NCBI GenBank assembly: GCA_949284175.1
Contig: CASDVE010000001.1
Coordinates: 62,001 to 126,000, forward strand
DNA length: 64,000 nt
Origin: an uncultured Eubacteriales bacterium
Lineage (GTDB): Bacteria; Bacillota; Clostridia; Lachnospirales; Lachnospiraceae
Direction of reading: 5' to 3'
The notes beneath the pieces are model-generated. The model searched no databases. It saw nothing but the letters and a program-made list of their open reading frames with translations, and was not told the DNA's origin. This document shows, piece by piece, positions 28,800 to 36,800 of this stretch. How positions within the stretch are numbered: the stretch's first letter is position 1; the number at the start of each line of letters is the position of its first letter. A program made the position numbers and the translations under genes.

Positions 28800-28853
28800 C
28801 TGTTTCGGTGATAGGTTTCTTACCTAGCACCATTTTAAATCATCTGTTTTAAA

Positions 28854-29024
28854 ATGTCTATGAAAAAAATAATTTTATTAAGTCAAGTATCAACATTAAC
28901 ACTTTTAGTTTATATGGCAATTTTAAAAGGAATGGATTTCTTTCTTGTAATCACTATATTCTTATCTATTGTATCAATCATATTAAATTTAATTATGGAG
29001 GTGCAAAATGGCAGAAGAAAATAA
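28854..29024 (+). CDS. Small two-helix membrane protein
   Basis: This 56-residue ORF encodes two hydrophobic helices (about residues 5-22 and 28-47) with a short loop and a basic tail. No clear ribosome binding site is visible, but it starts 1 nt after the stop of the zero-frame reading upstream and overlaps the next gene by 17 bp. Translation by reinitiation is therefore possible. Function unknown. Confidence 0.45.
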   Translation: MSMKKIILLSQVSTLTLLVYMAILKGMDFFLVITIFLSIVSIILNLIMEVQNGRRK

Positions 29025-29196
29025 AAAAATACGACCACAAGATAAATGGAATGCTAAGGCAGGCTATATGTCAAAATCCTATAAACTCAAAAGAGAACTT
29101 GTGGAACAATTTGCGGAAACCTGTGAAAAAGCTGGAGTTTCTCAAGCTGGACAGTTATCAAAAATGATGAAGGAATTTATTGATTCTATGAATTAG
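29008..29196 (+). CDS. Small Arc/RHH-like protein
   Basis: This 62-residue protein is basic and helical: KWNAKAGYMSKSYKLKRELVEQFAETCEKAGVS then QLSKMMKEFIDSM. A short strand followed by two helices fits a ribbon-helix-helix DNA-binding protein, common in mobile elements as a copy-number or mobilisation regulator. GGAGG lies 6 nt before the ATG. The last ten codons and the terminator are repeated 790 bp downstream, beyond hicAB. Confidence 0.7.
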   Translation: MAEENKKIRPQDKWNAKAGYMSKSYKLKRELVEQFAETCEKAGVSQAGQLSKMMKEFIDSMN

Positions 29197-29218
29197 ACGG
29201 TCTTTTGATCGTCTTTTT
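29174..29218 (+). repeat. 45-bp direct repeat, copy 1
   Basis: This copy covers the end of the RHH-like gene and its terminator. It matches 29965-30009 at 42 of 45 positions, with the last 30 positions identical. The two copies bracket hicAB. Confidence 0.9.
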
Positions 29219-29219
29219 T
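29196..29219 (+). terminator. Terminator after the RHH-like gene
   Basis: A 7-bp stem (GACGGTC/GATCGTC, one G-U pair, TTTT loop) is followed by T6 and overlaps the stop codon. The same hairpin recurs at 29987-30009. Confidence 0.8.
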
Positions 29220-29223
29220 ATAT

Positions 29224-29275
29224 ACGTATTTTTACGTCAAGTTTCATTTACACACGTATTAATACGTGTTATAAT
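29224..29275 (+). promoter_or_regulatory. hicAB promoter with operator palindrome inside its spacer
   Basis: TTTACA (29247-29252) and TATAAT (29270-29275) have a 17-bp spacer. A perfect 18-bp palindrome, ACACGTATTAATACGTGT (29252-29269), fills that spacer. A second inverted repeat, ACGTA-TTTT-TACGT (29224-29237), has its centre 30 bp upstream, about three helical turns. This is the layout expected for repression by the HicB RHH domain. Confidence 0.8.
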
Positions 29276-29307
29276 ATAAATATGATAAGGAAAGGAGATA
29301 CATAAAT

Positions 29308-29496
29308 ATGCCAATGACTTCACGAGAAATGATTCAATATCTCAAAAAAAATGGTTTTATCATTGTCAGTCAAAACGGTTCTCATATAAAAATGAAAAAT
29401 CCAGTTACTGGCAAACAAACCATTGTACCTTATCATTCCAAGTCTTTAAAAAAGGGCATGGAACAGGCAATACTCAAACAGGCAGGGCTTAAATAG
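29308..29496 (+). CDS. hicA: HicA family mRNA interferase toxin
   Basis: This 62-residue protein has the dsRBD-like HicA fold: MTSREMIQYLKKNGF, then QNGSHIKMKNP with the catalytic His, and TIVPYHSKSLKKGMEQAILKQAGL. HicA toxins cleave mRNA and are held in check by HicB. AAAGGAG precedes the start. hicB follows 39 bp later under the same operator-controlled promoter. The toxin-first order is typical for this family. Confidence 0.93.
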   Translation: MPMTSREMIQYLKKNGFIIVSQNGSHIKMKNPVTGKQTIVPYHSKSLKKGMEQAILKQAGLK

Positions 29497-29535
29497 TAAG
29501 CCCTTGCCCCAATTTTATAAATTTGGAGGTGTATT

Positions 29536-29934
29536 ATGAATAAAAAACTATTCTATCCTGCTATTTTTCACAAGGCTGAAGAAGGTGGTTTTTGGATTTC
29601 TTTTCCCGATCTTCCTGAATGTCTTACAGAAGGGGATAACATGCAAGAAGCCTATGAAATGGCTGTTGATGCACTTGGTCTTTGCCTAACAAGCCGTGAA
29701 GAAGAAAAGGAAGAGATTCCTGCTCCTACTTCTCCAGAACATATTACTTTGGAGGCGGATAGTTTCTTAGTTGTTATAGAATTTGACATGCTCGCTTACA
29801 AGAAAAGAACAAATTCAAAAGCAGTCAAAAAAACTTTAAGTATTCCAGAATGGCTCAATGAAGAAGCCACATCAAAAGGAATTAATTTTTCACAAGTTTT
29901 ACAAGAAGCATTAATGGAAAGATTACAATTATAA
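29536..29934 (+). CDS. hicB: HicB family antitoxin
   Basis: This 132-residue protein has the degenerate RNase H-like HicB domain (residues 1-75: FYPAIFHKAEEGGFWISFPDLPECLTEGD and the helix MQEAYEMAVDALGLCL). Its C-terminal ribbon-helix-helix domain (about 100-132, KKTLSIPEWLNEEATSKGINFSQVLQEAL) should bind the palindrome in the hicAB promoter. GGAGG precedes the start. Confidence 0.93.
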   Translation: MNKKLFYPAIFHKAEEGGFWISFPDLPECLTEGDNMQEAYEMAVDALGLCLTSREEEKEEIPAPTSPEHITLEADSFLVVIEFDMLAYKKRTNSKAVKKTLSIPEWLNEEATSKGINFSQVLQEALMERLQL

Positions 29935-29964
29935 TATTGAAATCTGTAACCTAAAAAGAGAAAA

Positions 29965-30009
29965 AATTTATTAATCTTATGAATTAGACGGTCTTTTGAT
30001 CGTCTTTTT
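29965..30009 (+). repeat. 45-bp direct repeat, copy 2
   Basis: This is a truncated second copy of the end of the RHH-like gene plus its terminator hairpin, just after hicB. The rest of the gene is missing. It lies 45 bp left of the first degenerate CRISPR repeat. Confidence 0.9.
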
Positions 30010-30121
30010 CTATGCTATAAAAATAACATCATAAGAAAACATCTTTCCGTTCCATATTCAAACACTCTACTGTGATTGCGTTTCTTTTCATAATTCCAAA
30101 TGGCAAATACTTTAATAATCC

Positions 30122-30415
30122 AATTCAATACAACCTCTGTTCTTATTAAACGTCTTTTCATACCACCATTCGGCAAATACCAATCTAATTTCAATACAAC
30201 TTCTATTCTTATTAAACTATACGGATTTGTGGAAATTTCATAAAGAATTTTTATTTCAATACAACTTCTATTCTTATTAAACATCGCTTAACAGTTCCAC
30301 AATCTTCCGACCTGTTTCATTTCAATACAACTTCTATTCTTATTAAACTTCGACAGATTTTATCGTTGCACCATTTAAGCACCTCATTTCAATACAACTT
30401 CTATTCTTATTAAAC
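30122..30415 (-). CRISPR. Orphan CRISPR array, five 30-bp repeats and four spacers, decayed at both ends
   Basis: Repeats start at 30122, 30188, 30253, 30319 and 30386; spacers are 36, 35, 36 and 37 nt. In crRNA sense (minus strand) the repeat begins GTTTAATAAGAATAG and ends TTGTATTGAAAT, a type I-B-like form. The last four copies are identical; the 30122 copy has three changes. A more decayed repeat lies near 30054-30083 and another near 30438-30470. The spacer at 30152-30187 resembles the segment left of 30122. No cas gene or leader is visible in the window. Confidence 0.9.
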
Positions 30416-30475
30416 CCTAGTATTTCCGCCATCTTTAATTTTCATTATACTTCTTTTTTCTTATAGATTCAACCT

Positions 30476-30700
30476 TTTCTTCCTTTTTTACCAACCATCC
30501 ACTCTTTTTTAGAATTTCATAAAAAAGAACGATTTTAAGCCATTTTCTCATATTTTCGAAATCAGTGGCTGGTAATTTTTCTTTCCTCTAATCTATTTCA
30601 TACTTGTTTGATTGCTTTTCTATTATAGATTTCTCACTACATTTTTATATGGATTTGTGATATGATTGTTCCATTCTAACTATATGGAGGGATCAATTCT
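30476..30700. other. AT-rich gap with no clear feature
   Basis: This stretch lies between the decayed end of the CRISPR array and the RibD-like gene. I see no gene, no strong promoter and no repeat beyond AT-rich runs. The array leader, if it ever lay here, is not recognisable. Confidence 0.5.
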
Positions 30701-31234
30701 ATGAAAGAAGTTATTTTATTTATCGGCATGAGCCTTGACGGATATATTGCGGATTGCAATGGCAACGTAGATTGGATGAATGGACAATGTGAAAATGAAG
30801 ATAACATGGATACTTATTCCGATTTTATAAAGGGAATTGATACTGTTATTATGGGCTGGAACACGTATCATCAAGTTGTAACAGAACTTTCTCCAACAGA
30901 ATGGATCTATTCTGATTTAACAAGTTATGTCATTACCCATAGAGAGATTCCTTCCACAGATAACATTATTTTTACTCATGAACACCCATGTGATTTGGTG
31001 AAAAAATTAAAACAAGAGCAAGGGAAAAATATTTGGATTTGTGGTGGCTCTCATATCATTCAGCAACTGATGAAAGAGGATTTCATTGATACATATTATA
31101 TTTCCATTATCCCAACGATTTTAGGTAATGGTATCCCCCTTTTTAAAACCATGAAAAAAGAACTCAAATTACAGTTAATCAAAACACAAACCTATAATGG
31201 AATTACGGATTTAATCTATAAACGCAACCGCTAG
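30701..31234 (+). CDS. DHFR-fold reductase family protein (RibD C-terminal-like)
   Basis: This 177-residue protein has the dihydrofolate reductase/RibD_C fold: ILFIGMSLDGYIAD at the N-terminus, VIMGWNTYHQV, IWICGGSHIIQQLM (NADPH-binding) and TYYISIIPTILGNGIPLF. Stand-alone members (YyaP/YwjB type) have no proven substrate. GGAGG lies 10 nt before the start. It is closed by a strong terminator convergent with the oleate hydratase gene. Confidence 0.9.
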   Translation: MKEVILFIGMSLDGYIADCNGNVDWMNGQCENEDNMDTYSDFIKGIDTVIMGWNTYHQVVTELSPTEWIYSDLTSYVITHREIPSTDNIIFTHEHPCDLVKKLKQEQGKNIWICGGSHIIQQLMKEDFIDTYYISIIPTILGNGIPLFKTMKKELKLQLIKTQTYNGITDLIYKRNR

Positions 31235-31251
31235 AGAACATCCCAACAAGT

Positions 31252-31290
31252 AGAGGGAACTGTCACAACATAGGACAGTCCCCTCTTTTT
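31252..31290. terminator. Terminator between the RibD-like gene and oleate hydratase
   Basis: A 13-bp stem (AGAGGGAACTGTC/GACAGTCCCCTCT) with one mismatch and a 9-nt loop is followed by T5 on the plus strand. It lies between convergent genes. Confidence 0.85.
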
Positions 31291-31291
31291 G

Positions 31292-33055
31292 TTAACGATA
31301 TGCTTTCCGCATTGCTTTTGCAAGCACTTTTGGATCTTTATGATATGGTGTCACTGGACAAATTTTCTTTCCTTTGACTCCCATTAACTCATAAACTGCT
31401 ATTCTAGCCGCACGAACGGAATATTCTTCTGTAAATACCATATCATTTGGTATTTCTACAAACTGGGAAATCATTGCAAAATTGGTAGAACCTTTTGGAA
31501 CTACTTCTGGTCGATCACTTTTTGCTCTTGGCTGGAATTGTGCATCAATATATGGCATCATACAAGGAATTACATTAACAACGGAATCCAAGATTTCCTC
31601 TTGTTCTGCTTCCATATGAAGATGATGGATAAGTTCTATTAATAACTCTTCTCCTGTGCAATCTCTCATCGGTTTTTTCACATAATCACCGATTCGATCC
31701 GTATAAAGACCATAGCCCCAAAAAATCGTTGTATCCATTGGTTGATTTTTAAAATGTGGTTGAGCTGCTACTACAATGCTCATAAGCCAACTGGAATCTT
31801 TAAATGTCATTAACGCTCCACTACCCGGTATATTTCCACTGTATTTTTCAATCATTTTTAAAAGTTTATTTCCTTTCATTGTCACAGTGAAACTTTCCCA
31901 ATTGGTTTCATCCGGATGAGCAAAAAACGGTTCTGGATTGCCAAGTCCTTCTTTTTTCTTCGCCACTTTTGCCCAGAGTTCTCCTGAGATTGGATTGTTC
32001 GGACTGTACTCTGGAGCAGTATCCTTATCCCCTAATGTGGCACAATCGGTCATACAGCCATTTGTCATAATGCAAAGATCTTTTTCTCCCAATACAATGA
32101 CTTCTTCTTCTCCGTTTTTATCAAGATGAATAGCTGTCACTGTAATACCTTCGCCTTCTTTAAAGTCCAAATCTTTTACTACGGCTTGGATGCTAAAATC
32201 CACATCTTGTTTTGATAAATAAACTTTTAGTGGAAGAATAACCGATTCATACTGATTGTATGGCGTTCTTGTCACTCCTTCTAGCGTTTCAATTCTTGAA
32301 AATTCAAAAATCATACGGTTCATATAGCGTTTTAATTCAAATGCACTTGACCATTTTTGAAAAGCAAAGGTTGTTTGCCACATATACCAAAAATTTGTTT
32401 CAAAGAAGTGTGGAGTATGATGAAACCATTCTTCAATTGTCACATTGTCCAGCTTATTTTCTGGTGTTTTCATCAATTTAAATAATGCGATTCTATCCGC
32501 TTGATTAAATCCCATGCTCTCCACATCCAGTATCTTTCCGTCTTTATCAATTAGACGAGCTTGTGCATGGGTAGGATGTAAATGATCAAAATTTAAAATT
32601 TCTTCTGTCACACTTTTTTCTGGTATTTCTAAAGATGGAATACTTCTAAATAACTCCCAGAAATTCTCATAGGTTTCTTCGTTTAACATTCTACCACCAC
32701 GACATACAAACCCTTGTATCGGATCGCCAGCTCCGTCATTGCTTCCGCCTAATACGGGCATTCCTTCTAAAATATGAATGTTTTTTCCCTCCATATGGCA
32801 ATCCCGAATTAAATAAGCCGCTCCTGCTAAAGAGGCTAAACCTCCACCAATAAAGTACACCTGTCGATCGGTTGTTCCTGTCATAGTCACTTTATTAGCC
32901 TCTTTACCATTCTTGTTGTTGCTGTTATCTCTATTACCTTTGCCGTTTTTATCTCTTTGATCTTTTCCCTTTTGCTTCTTGTTGGTAGCTACCACCGTTG
33001 CTACGGTTGCACCAATTAACAAACTAGCACCTAACACTGTTTTCTTTTTACTCAT
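31292..33055 (-). CDS. Oleate hydratase (MCRA family) with N-terminal membrane anchor
   Basis: This 587-residue FAD protein belongs to the myosin-cross-reactive-antigen family, which hydrates unsaturated fatty acids at cis double bonds. It has VYFIGGGLASLAGAAYLIRD (FAD loop) and ILEGMPVLGGSNDGAG. Unlike the textbook enzyme, the catalytic part is preceded by a hydrophobic segment (about 6-24) and a basic Lys/Asn/Gly linker (about 26-58), so it may be membrane-tethered. The start MSKKKTV has AAGGA 7 nt upstream. A palindrome and extended -10 lie upstream, and a TetR gene precedes it. Confidence 0.92.
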   Translation of the reverse strand: MSKKKTVLGASLLIGATVATVVATNKKQKGKDQRDKNGKGNRDNSNNKNGKEANKVTMTGTTDRQVYFIGGGLASLAGAAYLIRDCHMEGKNIHILEGMPVLGGSNDGAGDPIQGFVCRGGRMLNEETYENFWELFRSIPSLEIPEKSVTEEILNFDHLHPTHAQARLIDKDGKILDVESMGFNQADRIALFKLMKTPENKLDNVTIEEWFHHTPHFFETNFWYMWQTTFAFQKWSSAFELKRYMNRMIFEFSRIETLEGVTRTPYNQYESVILPLKVYLSKQDVDFSIQAVVKDLDFKEGEGITVTAIHLDKNGEEEVIVLGEKDLCIMTNGCMTDCATLGDKDTAPEYSPNNPISGELWAKVAKKKEGLGNPEPFFAHPDETNWESFTVTMKGNKLLKMIEKYSGNIPGSGALMTFKDSSWLMSIVVAAQPHFKNQPMDTTIFWGYGLYTDRIGDYVKKPMRDCTGEELLIELIHHLHMEAEQEEILDSVVNVIPCMMPYIDAQFQPRAKSDRPEVVPKGSTNFAMISQFVEIPNDMVFTEEYSVRAARIAVYELMGVKGKKICPVTPYHKDPKVLAKAMRKAYR

Positions 33056-33109
33056 AGAATCATCCTTCTTTCTCACTATCTATTCTATCACTCAGATTTT
33101 GTTATCCTC

Positions 33110-33191
33110 ACTATACCAAAAGATAGAAGACTTGTATCTATACAAAAGGAGAGAATCGTCAAAAAATACGACACTTTCTCCTATTTGTATA
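33110..33191 (-). promoter_or_regulatory. Oleate hydratase promoter with TetR-type palindrome and long inverted repeat
   Basis: On the minus strand, TGGTATAGT is an extended -10 (box 33110-33115). TTGTATCTATACAA (33132-33145) is a near-perfect palindrome over the -35 region. It overlaps one arm of a longer imperfect inverted repeat (33139-33191, TATACAAAAGGAGA against TCTCCTATTTGTATA, with inner TCGT/ACGA). The palindrome is a plausible TetR operator. Confidence 0.55.
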
Positions 33192-33245
33192 AAATCTTTT
33201 TTTGTTTTCTTATTTTGTAATATTCCCATTCTATGAGTAATTTAT

Positions 33246-33821
33246 TTATTCTGTAACTCCTCTTTCTTCCGCATACCGTTCATATGCCAACTTTTCACTT
33301 AAAACTACTAATTTTTTTAGCTGTGCAGTGATTTTCTCTGGGGATTCTTTCATATTCGTATGCACCCATTCAATAATAATTCCACACATTCCAAATGCAA
33401 AGTATCGGCTATAAAACCATCGTTCTTGTTCTTTTAAAGATTTCTTTTCATCCAATTTTAAAATAGCTTCTAAAAATAAATTTTGGGTTATTTTTAATAA
33501 ATATTTTTGAAAATATTCCTCGTTTTTACAGATGGTGTTTCGATAAAACACTTGCTCTTTTTGCATTTTATTCAATAGAACGAGCAATTTTTGATCCCAG
33601 TTTTCCAAAGAAATGCCCTGTGTTAGTTCCCGAAATCCTTCTTCATAATAGACCCATTCCAATAGCTCATATTTATCCTCGAAGTGGTAGTAAAATGTCT
33701 GTCTATTAAGACCACACTCTTTTGTAATATCACTAATTGAAATTTTTTCAAAACTTTTAATATGTGTTAGTTTTTTTAATGCTTTTGCAAGTGCTAACTT
33801 TGTAATATTAGAATCCGGCAT
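33246..33821 (-). CDS. TetR family transcription regulator
   Basis: This 191-residue protein has the TetR helix-turn-helix at the N-terminus: FEKISISDITKECGLNRQTFYYHFEDKYELLEWVY. The ligand domain is of the type seen in DhaS-like regulators. It starts 12 bp after the polC stop in the same direction. The next gene downstream is oleate hydratase, with a palindromic site in its promoter, so a fatty-acid-responsive repressor is the best guess. Confidence 0.92.
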   Translation of the reverse strand: MPDSNITKLALAKALKKLTHIKSFEKISISDITKECGLNRQTFYYHFEDKYELLEWVYYEEGFRELTQGISLENWDQKLLVLLNKMQKEQVFYRNTICKNEEYFQKYLLKITQNLFLEAILKLDEKKSLKEQERWFYSRYFAFGMCGIIIEWVHTNMKESPEKITAQLKKLVVLSEKLAYERYAEERGVTE

Positions 33822-33833
33822 ATCCTTTCCTCA

Positions 33834-36800
33834 CTATCCAACTAAAAAATCAAAACTCAACTGATTGGTTTCTGGTAAATCACCCAATATTCCAAGTTCT
33901 GCCATCTTATCCGCAATGGTTTTACTAACTTTTGTACGATTTCTAAAATCTTCTTTTGATAAAAAAGGTCCATCTTTTACTGCCTCTACAATGGCTTCTG
34001 CCGCCTTTTCTCCAAGCCCATCAATGGCACTTAACGCTGGCATAATTTTTCCATCAAAGATCTGGAATCGTTTATCATCTGCCTTATCAAGTTCAATAGG
34101 AATAAATTCAATTCCTCTTGCATACATCTCTTGCACAATACGCATATCCTTAATGGAATCTTGATCTTTAGCTGTTAGATTTTCTTTTCCTCTACTCTGT
34201 AACTCTTTTAAATTATATTCCAATCGCTCTTTTCCTTGACACATCAACTCATAGGAAAAAGCGGATGCACGAATGCTAAAATATGCCGTATAATATGCCA
34301 CTGGCTTAAACACTTTAAACCAAGCAATTCTCCATGCCATCATGACATAGGCAGCCGCATGAGCCTTTGGGAACATATATTTAATCTTCTTACAAGACCA
34401 AATATACCAATCAGGCACACCATGTGCTAACATTTCTTCTTCCCACTCTGGCTTCAATCCTTTGCCCTTACGAACACTTTCCATAATAGTAAAAGACTGC
34501 TCCTTATCAAGCCCCATATGAATGAGATACACCATAATATCATCACGACAACAAATGGCGGTGGAAAGTTTTGTTTTTCCTTCCTCGATCAATGTCTGGG
34601 CATTGCCAAGCCATACGTCCGTTCCATGAGAAAGCCCAGAAATACGAACTAAATCGGAAAAACTTTGCGGATCGGTATCCACAAGCATTTGAATAACAAA
34701 GTCTGTTCCAAATTCGGGAATCCCAAGAGAACCAAGCGGAATTCCGCCAATGTCCTCTGGCTTAATTCCCAAGATTTCTGTTCCATGAAATAACGCCATA
34801 ACATCTTTATCATCCAGTTTAATGGATTTTGCATCCACACCTGTCAGATCTTCTAAACGCCGAATCATGGTCGGATCGTCGTGTCCGAGAATATCAAGTT
34901 TTAATAAGTTGTGATCGATGGAATGGTATTCAAAATGAGTTGTAACAATTGGGGTATTCATATCATTTGCTGGATGCTGGATGGCTGTAAATTCATAAAT
35001 ATCATGTTCATGAGGTACAACGATAATTCCTCCTGGATGCTGTCCTGTTGTTCTCTTTACCCCTGTGCATCCTTCCGCAATTCGTTCCATTTCACACCGC
35101 CGTTTATGAATCCCTCGTTCTTCATAATATTTATATACATAACCAAAGGCAGTCTTTTCTGCCAGCGTTCCTATGGTTCCTGCTCGATATGCCTTTCCTT
35201 TTCCAAAGATAACCTCTACATAAGCATGTGCCTTTGCTTGATAATCTCCTGAAAAGTTTAAGTCAATATCTGGCTCTTTATTCCCTTTAAATCCTAAAAA
35301 TGTTTCAAACGGAATATCATGCCCTTCTTTGTTCAATGGATGTCCACACTTTGGGCAGAGTTTATCCGGCATATCACAGCCAGAACTTCCAGAGTAGGAA
35401 CGAACTTCTTCGGAATCAAAATCCACATAATAACAGTTTGGACAAATGTAGTGAGCAGATAGAGGATTTACCTCTGTAATCCCCGCCATCGTTGCCACAA
35501 AGGAAGAACCAACAGAACCACGTGATCCAACTAAGTACCCATGATCGTTAGAATCCCATACTAGTTTTTGTGCGATAATATACATAACCGCAAATCCATT
35601 GGAAATAATGGAATTTAACTCTCTCTCTAATCGCTCCACAACGATTGGTGGCAAATCTGGCCCATAGATTTCATGAGCTTTGTCATAACAGATCTTCGTC
35701 AAGGTTTCATCCGATTTATCAATAACAGGAGGACATTTATCCGGATGAACTGGGGAAATTTTTTCAATTTGATCGCATATGAAGTTTGTATTTTCAATGA
35801 CAACCTCATGGGCTTTTTTACTTCCTAGATAATCAAACTCTCGAAGCATTTCTTCTGTGGTTCTCAAATAAAGAGGAGGCTGATCATCTGCATCTTTAAA
35901 TCCTTTTCCAGCCATTAAGATTCGGCGGTACTGTTCATCTTCTGGATCCAAAAAATGCACATCACAAGTGGCAACAACTGGCTTTTGATACAGTTCCCCT
36001 AACTCCACAATTCTTCGATTATAATTTTGTAAATCTTCTATGGAATTGGCAGCATAGCGATCACTTCGAAGCATAAACTCATTGTTTCCAACAGGTTGAA
36101 TTTCTAAATAATCATAAAATTTCACGATTCTTGATAATTCATCGTTAGAGCGTTCCATCAAAATGGCTTGAAATAGCTCTCCTGCTTCACAAGCAGATCC
36201 TAAAATCAGACCTTCCCTATACTGGTTGATCAAACTTTTTGGCATTCTCGGTCTTCTGTTAAAATAATCTAAGTTCGAAGCAGATACCAAACGATTTAAG
36301 TTGACACGCCCTGTTTCATTTTTTACCAAAATGATCCCATGATACGTAGGTGCTTTTTTTATCGCCTCTGGTGTCATAACCGCCATTTCATTTAAACCGT
36401 CTAACGTTTCGATCCCTTTTTCTGAAAGCATGGTTAAAAATTTTAAGAAAATTTCAGCTGTGGCTTCTGCATCATCAACAGCACGATGATGATTTTCTAG
36501 ACTGATGCCGAGGGCTTTTGCCACAATATTTAACTTATATTTGCTAAGTTCTGGCAATAACAAACGTGCAAGGGATACCGTATCCAGCACTGTATAATCA
36601 TAAGGCAATGATAATCGTTCACAGTTCACGCGAATAAATCCCGTATCAAAGTCCGCATTATGGGCAACTAGAACGGAATCTTGGCAAAACTCCATAAATC
36701 TTGGTAATAAAGTTTCAATGGTTTCTGCATCCAGTACCATATGATCGTTAATGCCTGTTAAATCCTCAATCTGGAATGGAATCGGCACTTCTGGATTCAC

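Noticed and set aside
28685-28852. The 55-residue zero-frame product as a real protein
   Set aside because: The neighbouring frame carries the protein-like signal; the His/Tyr-rich product looks like an out-of-frame read. Kept only as a frameshifted gene.
30015-30284. Minus-strand 89-codon open frame over the CRISPR array
   Set aside because: It is made of repeats and spacers and has no ribosome binding site; the open frame comes from the repeat sequence.
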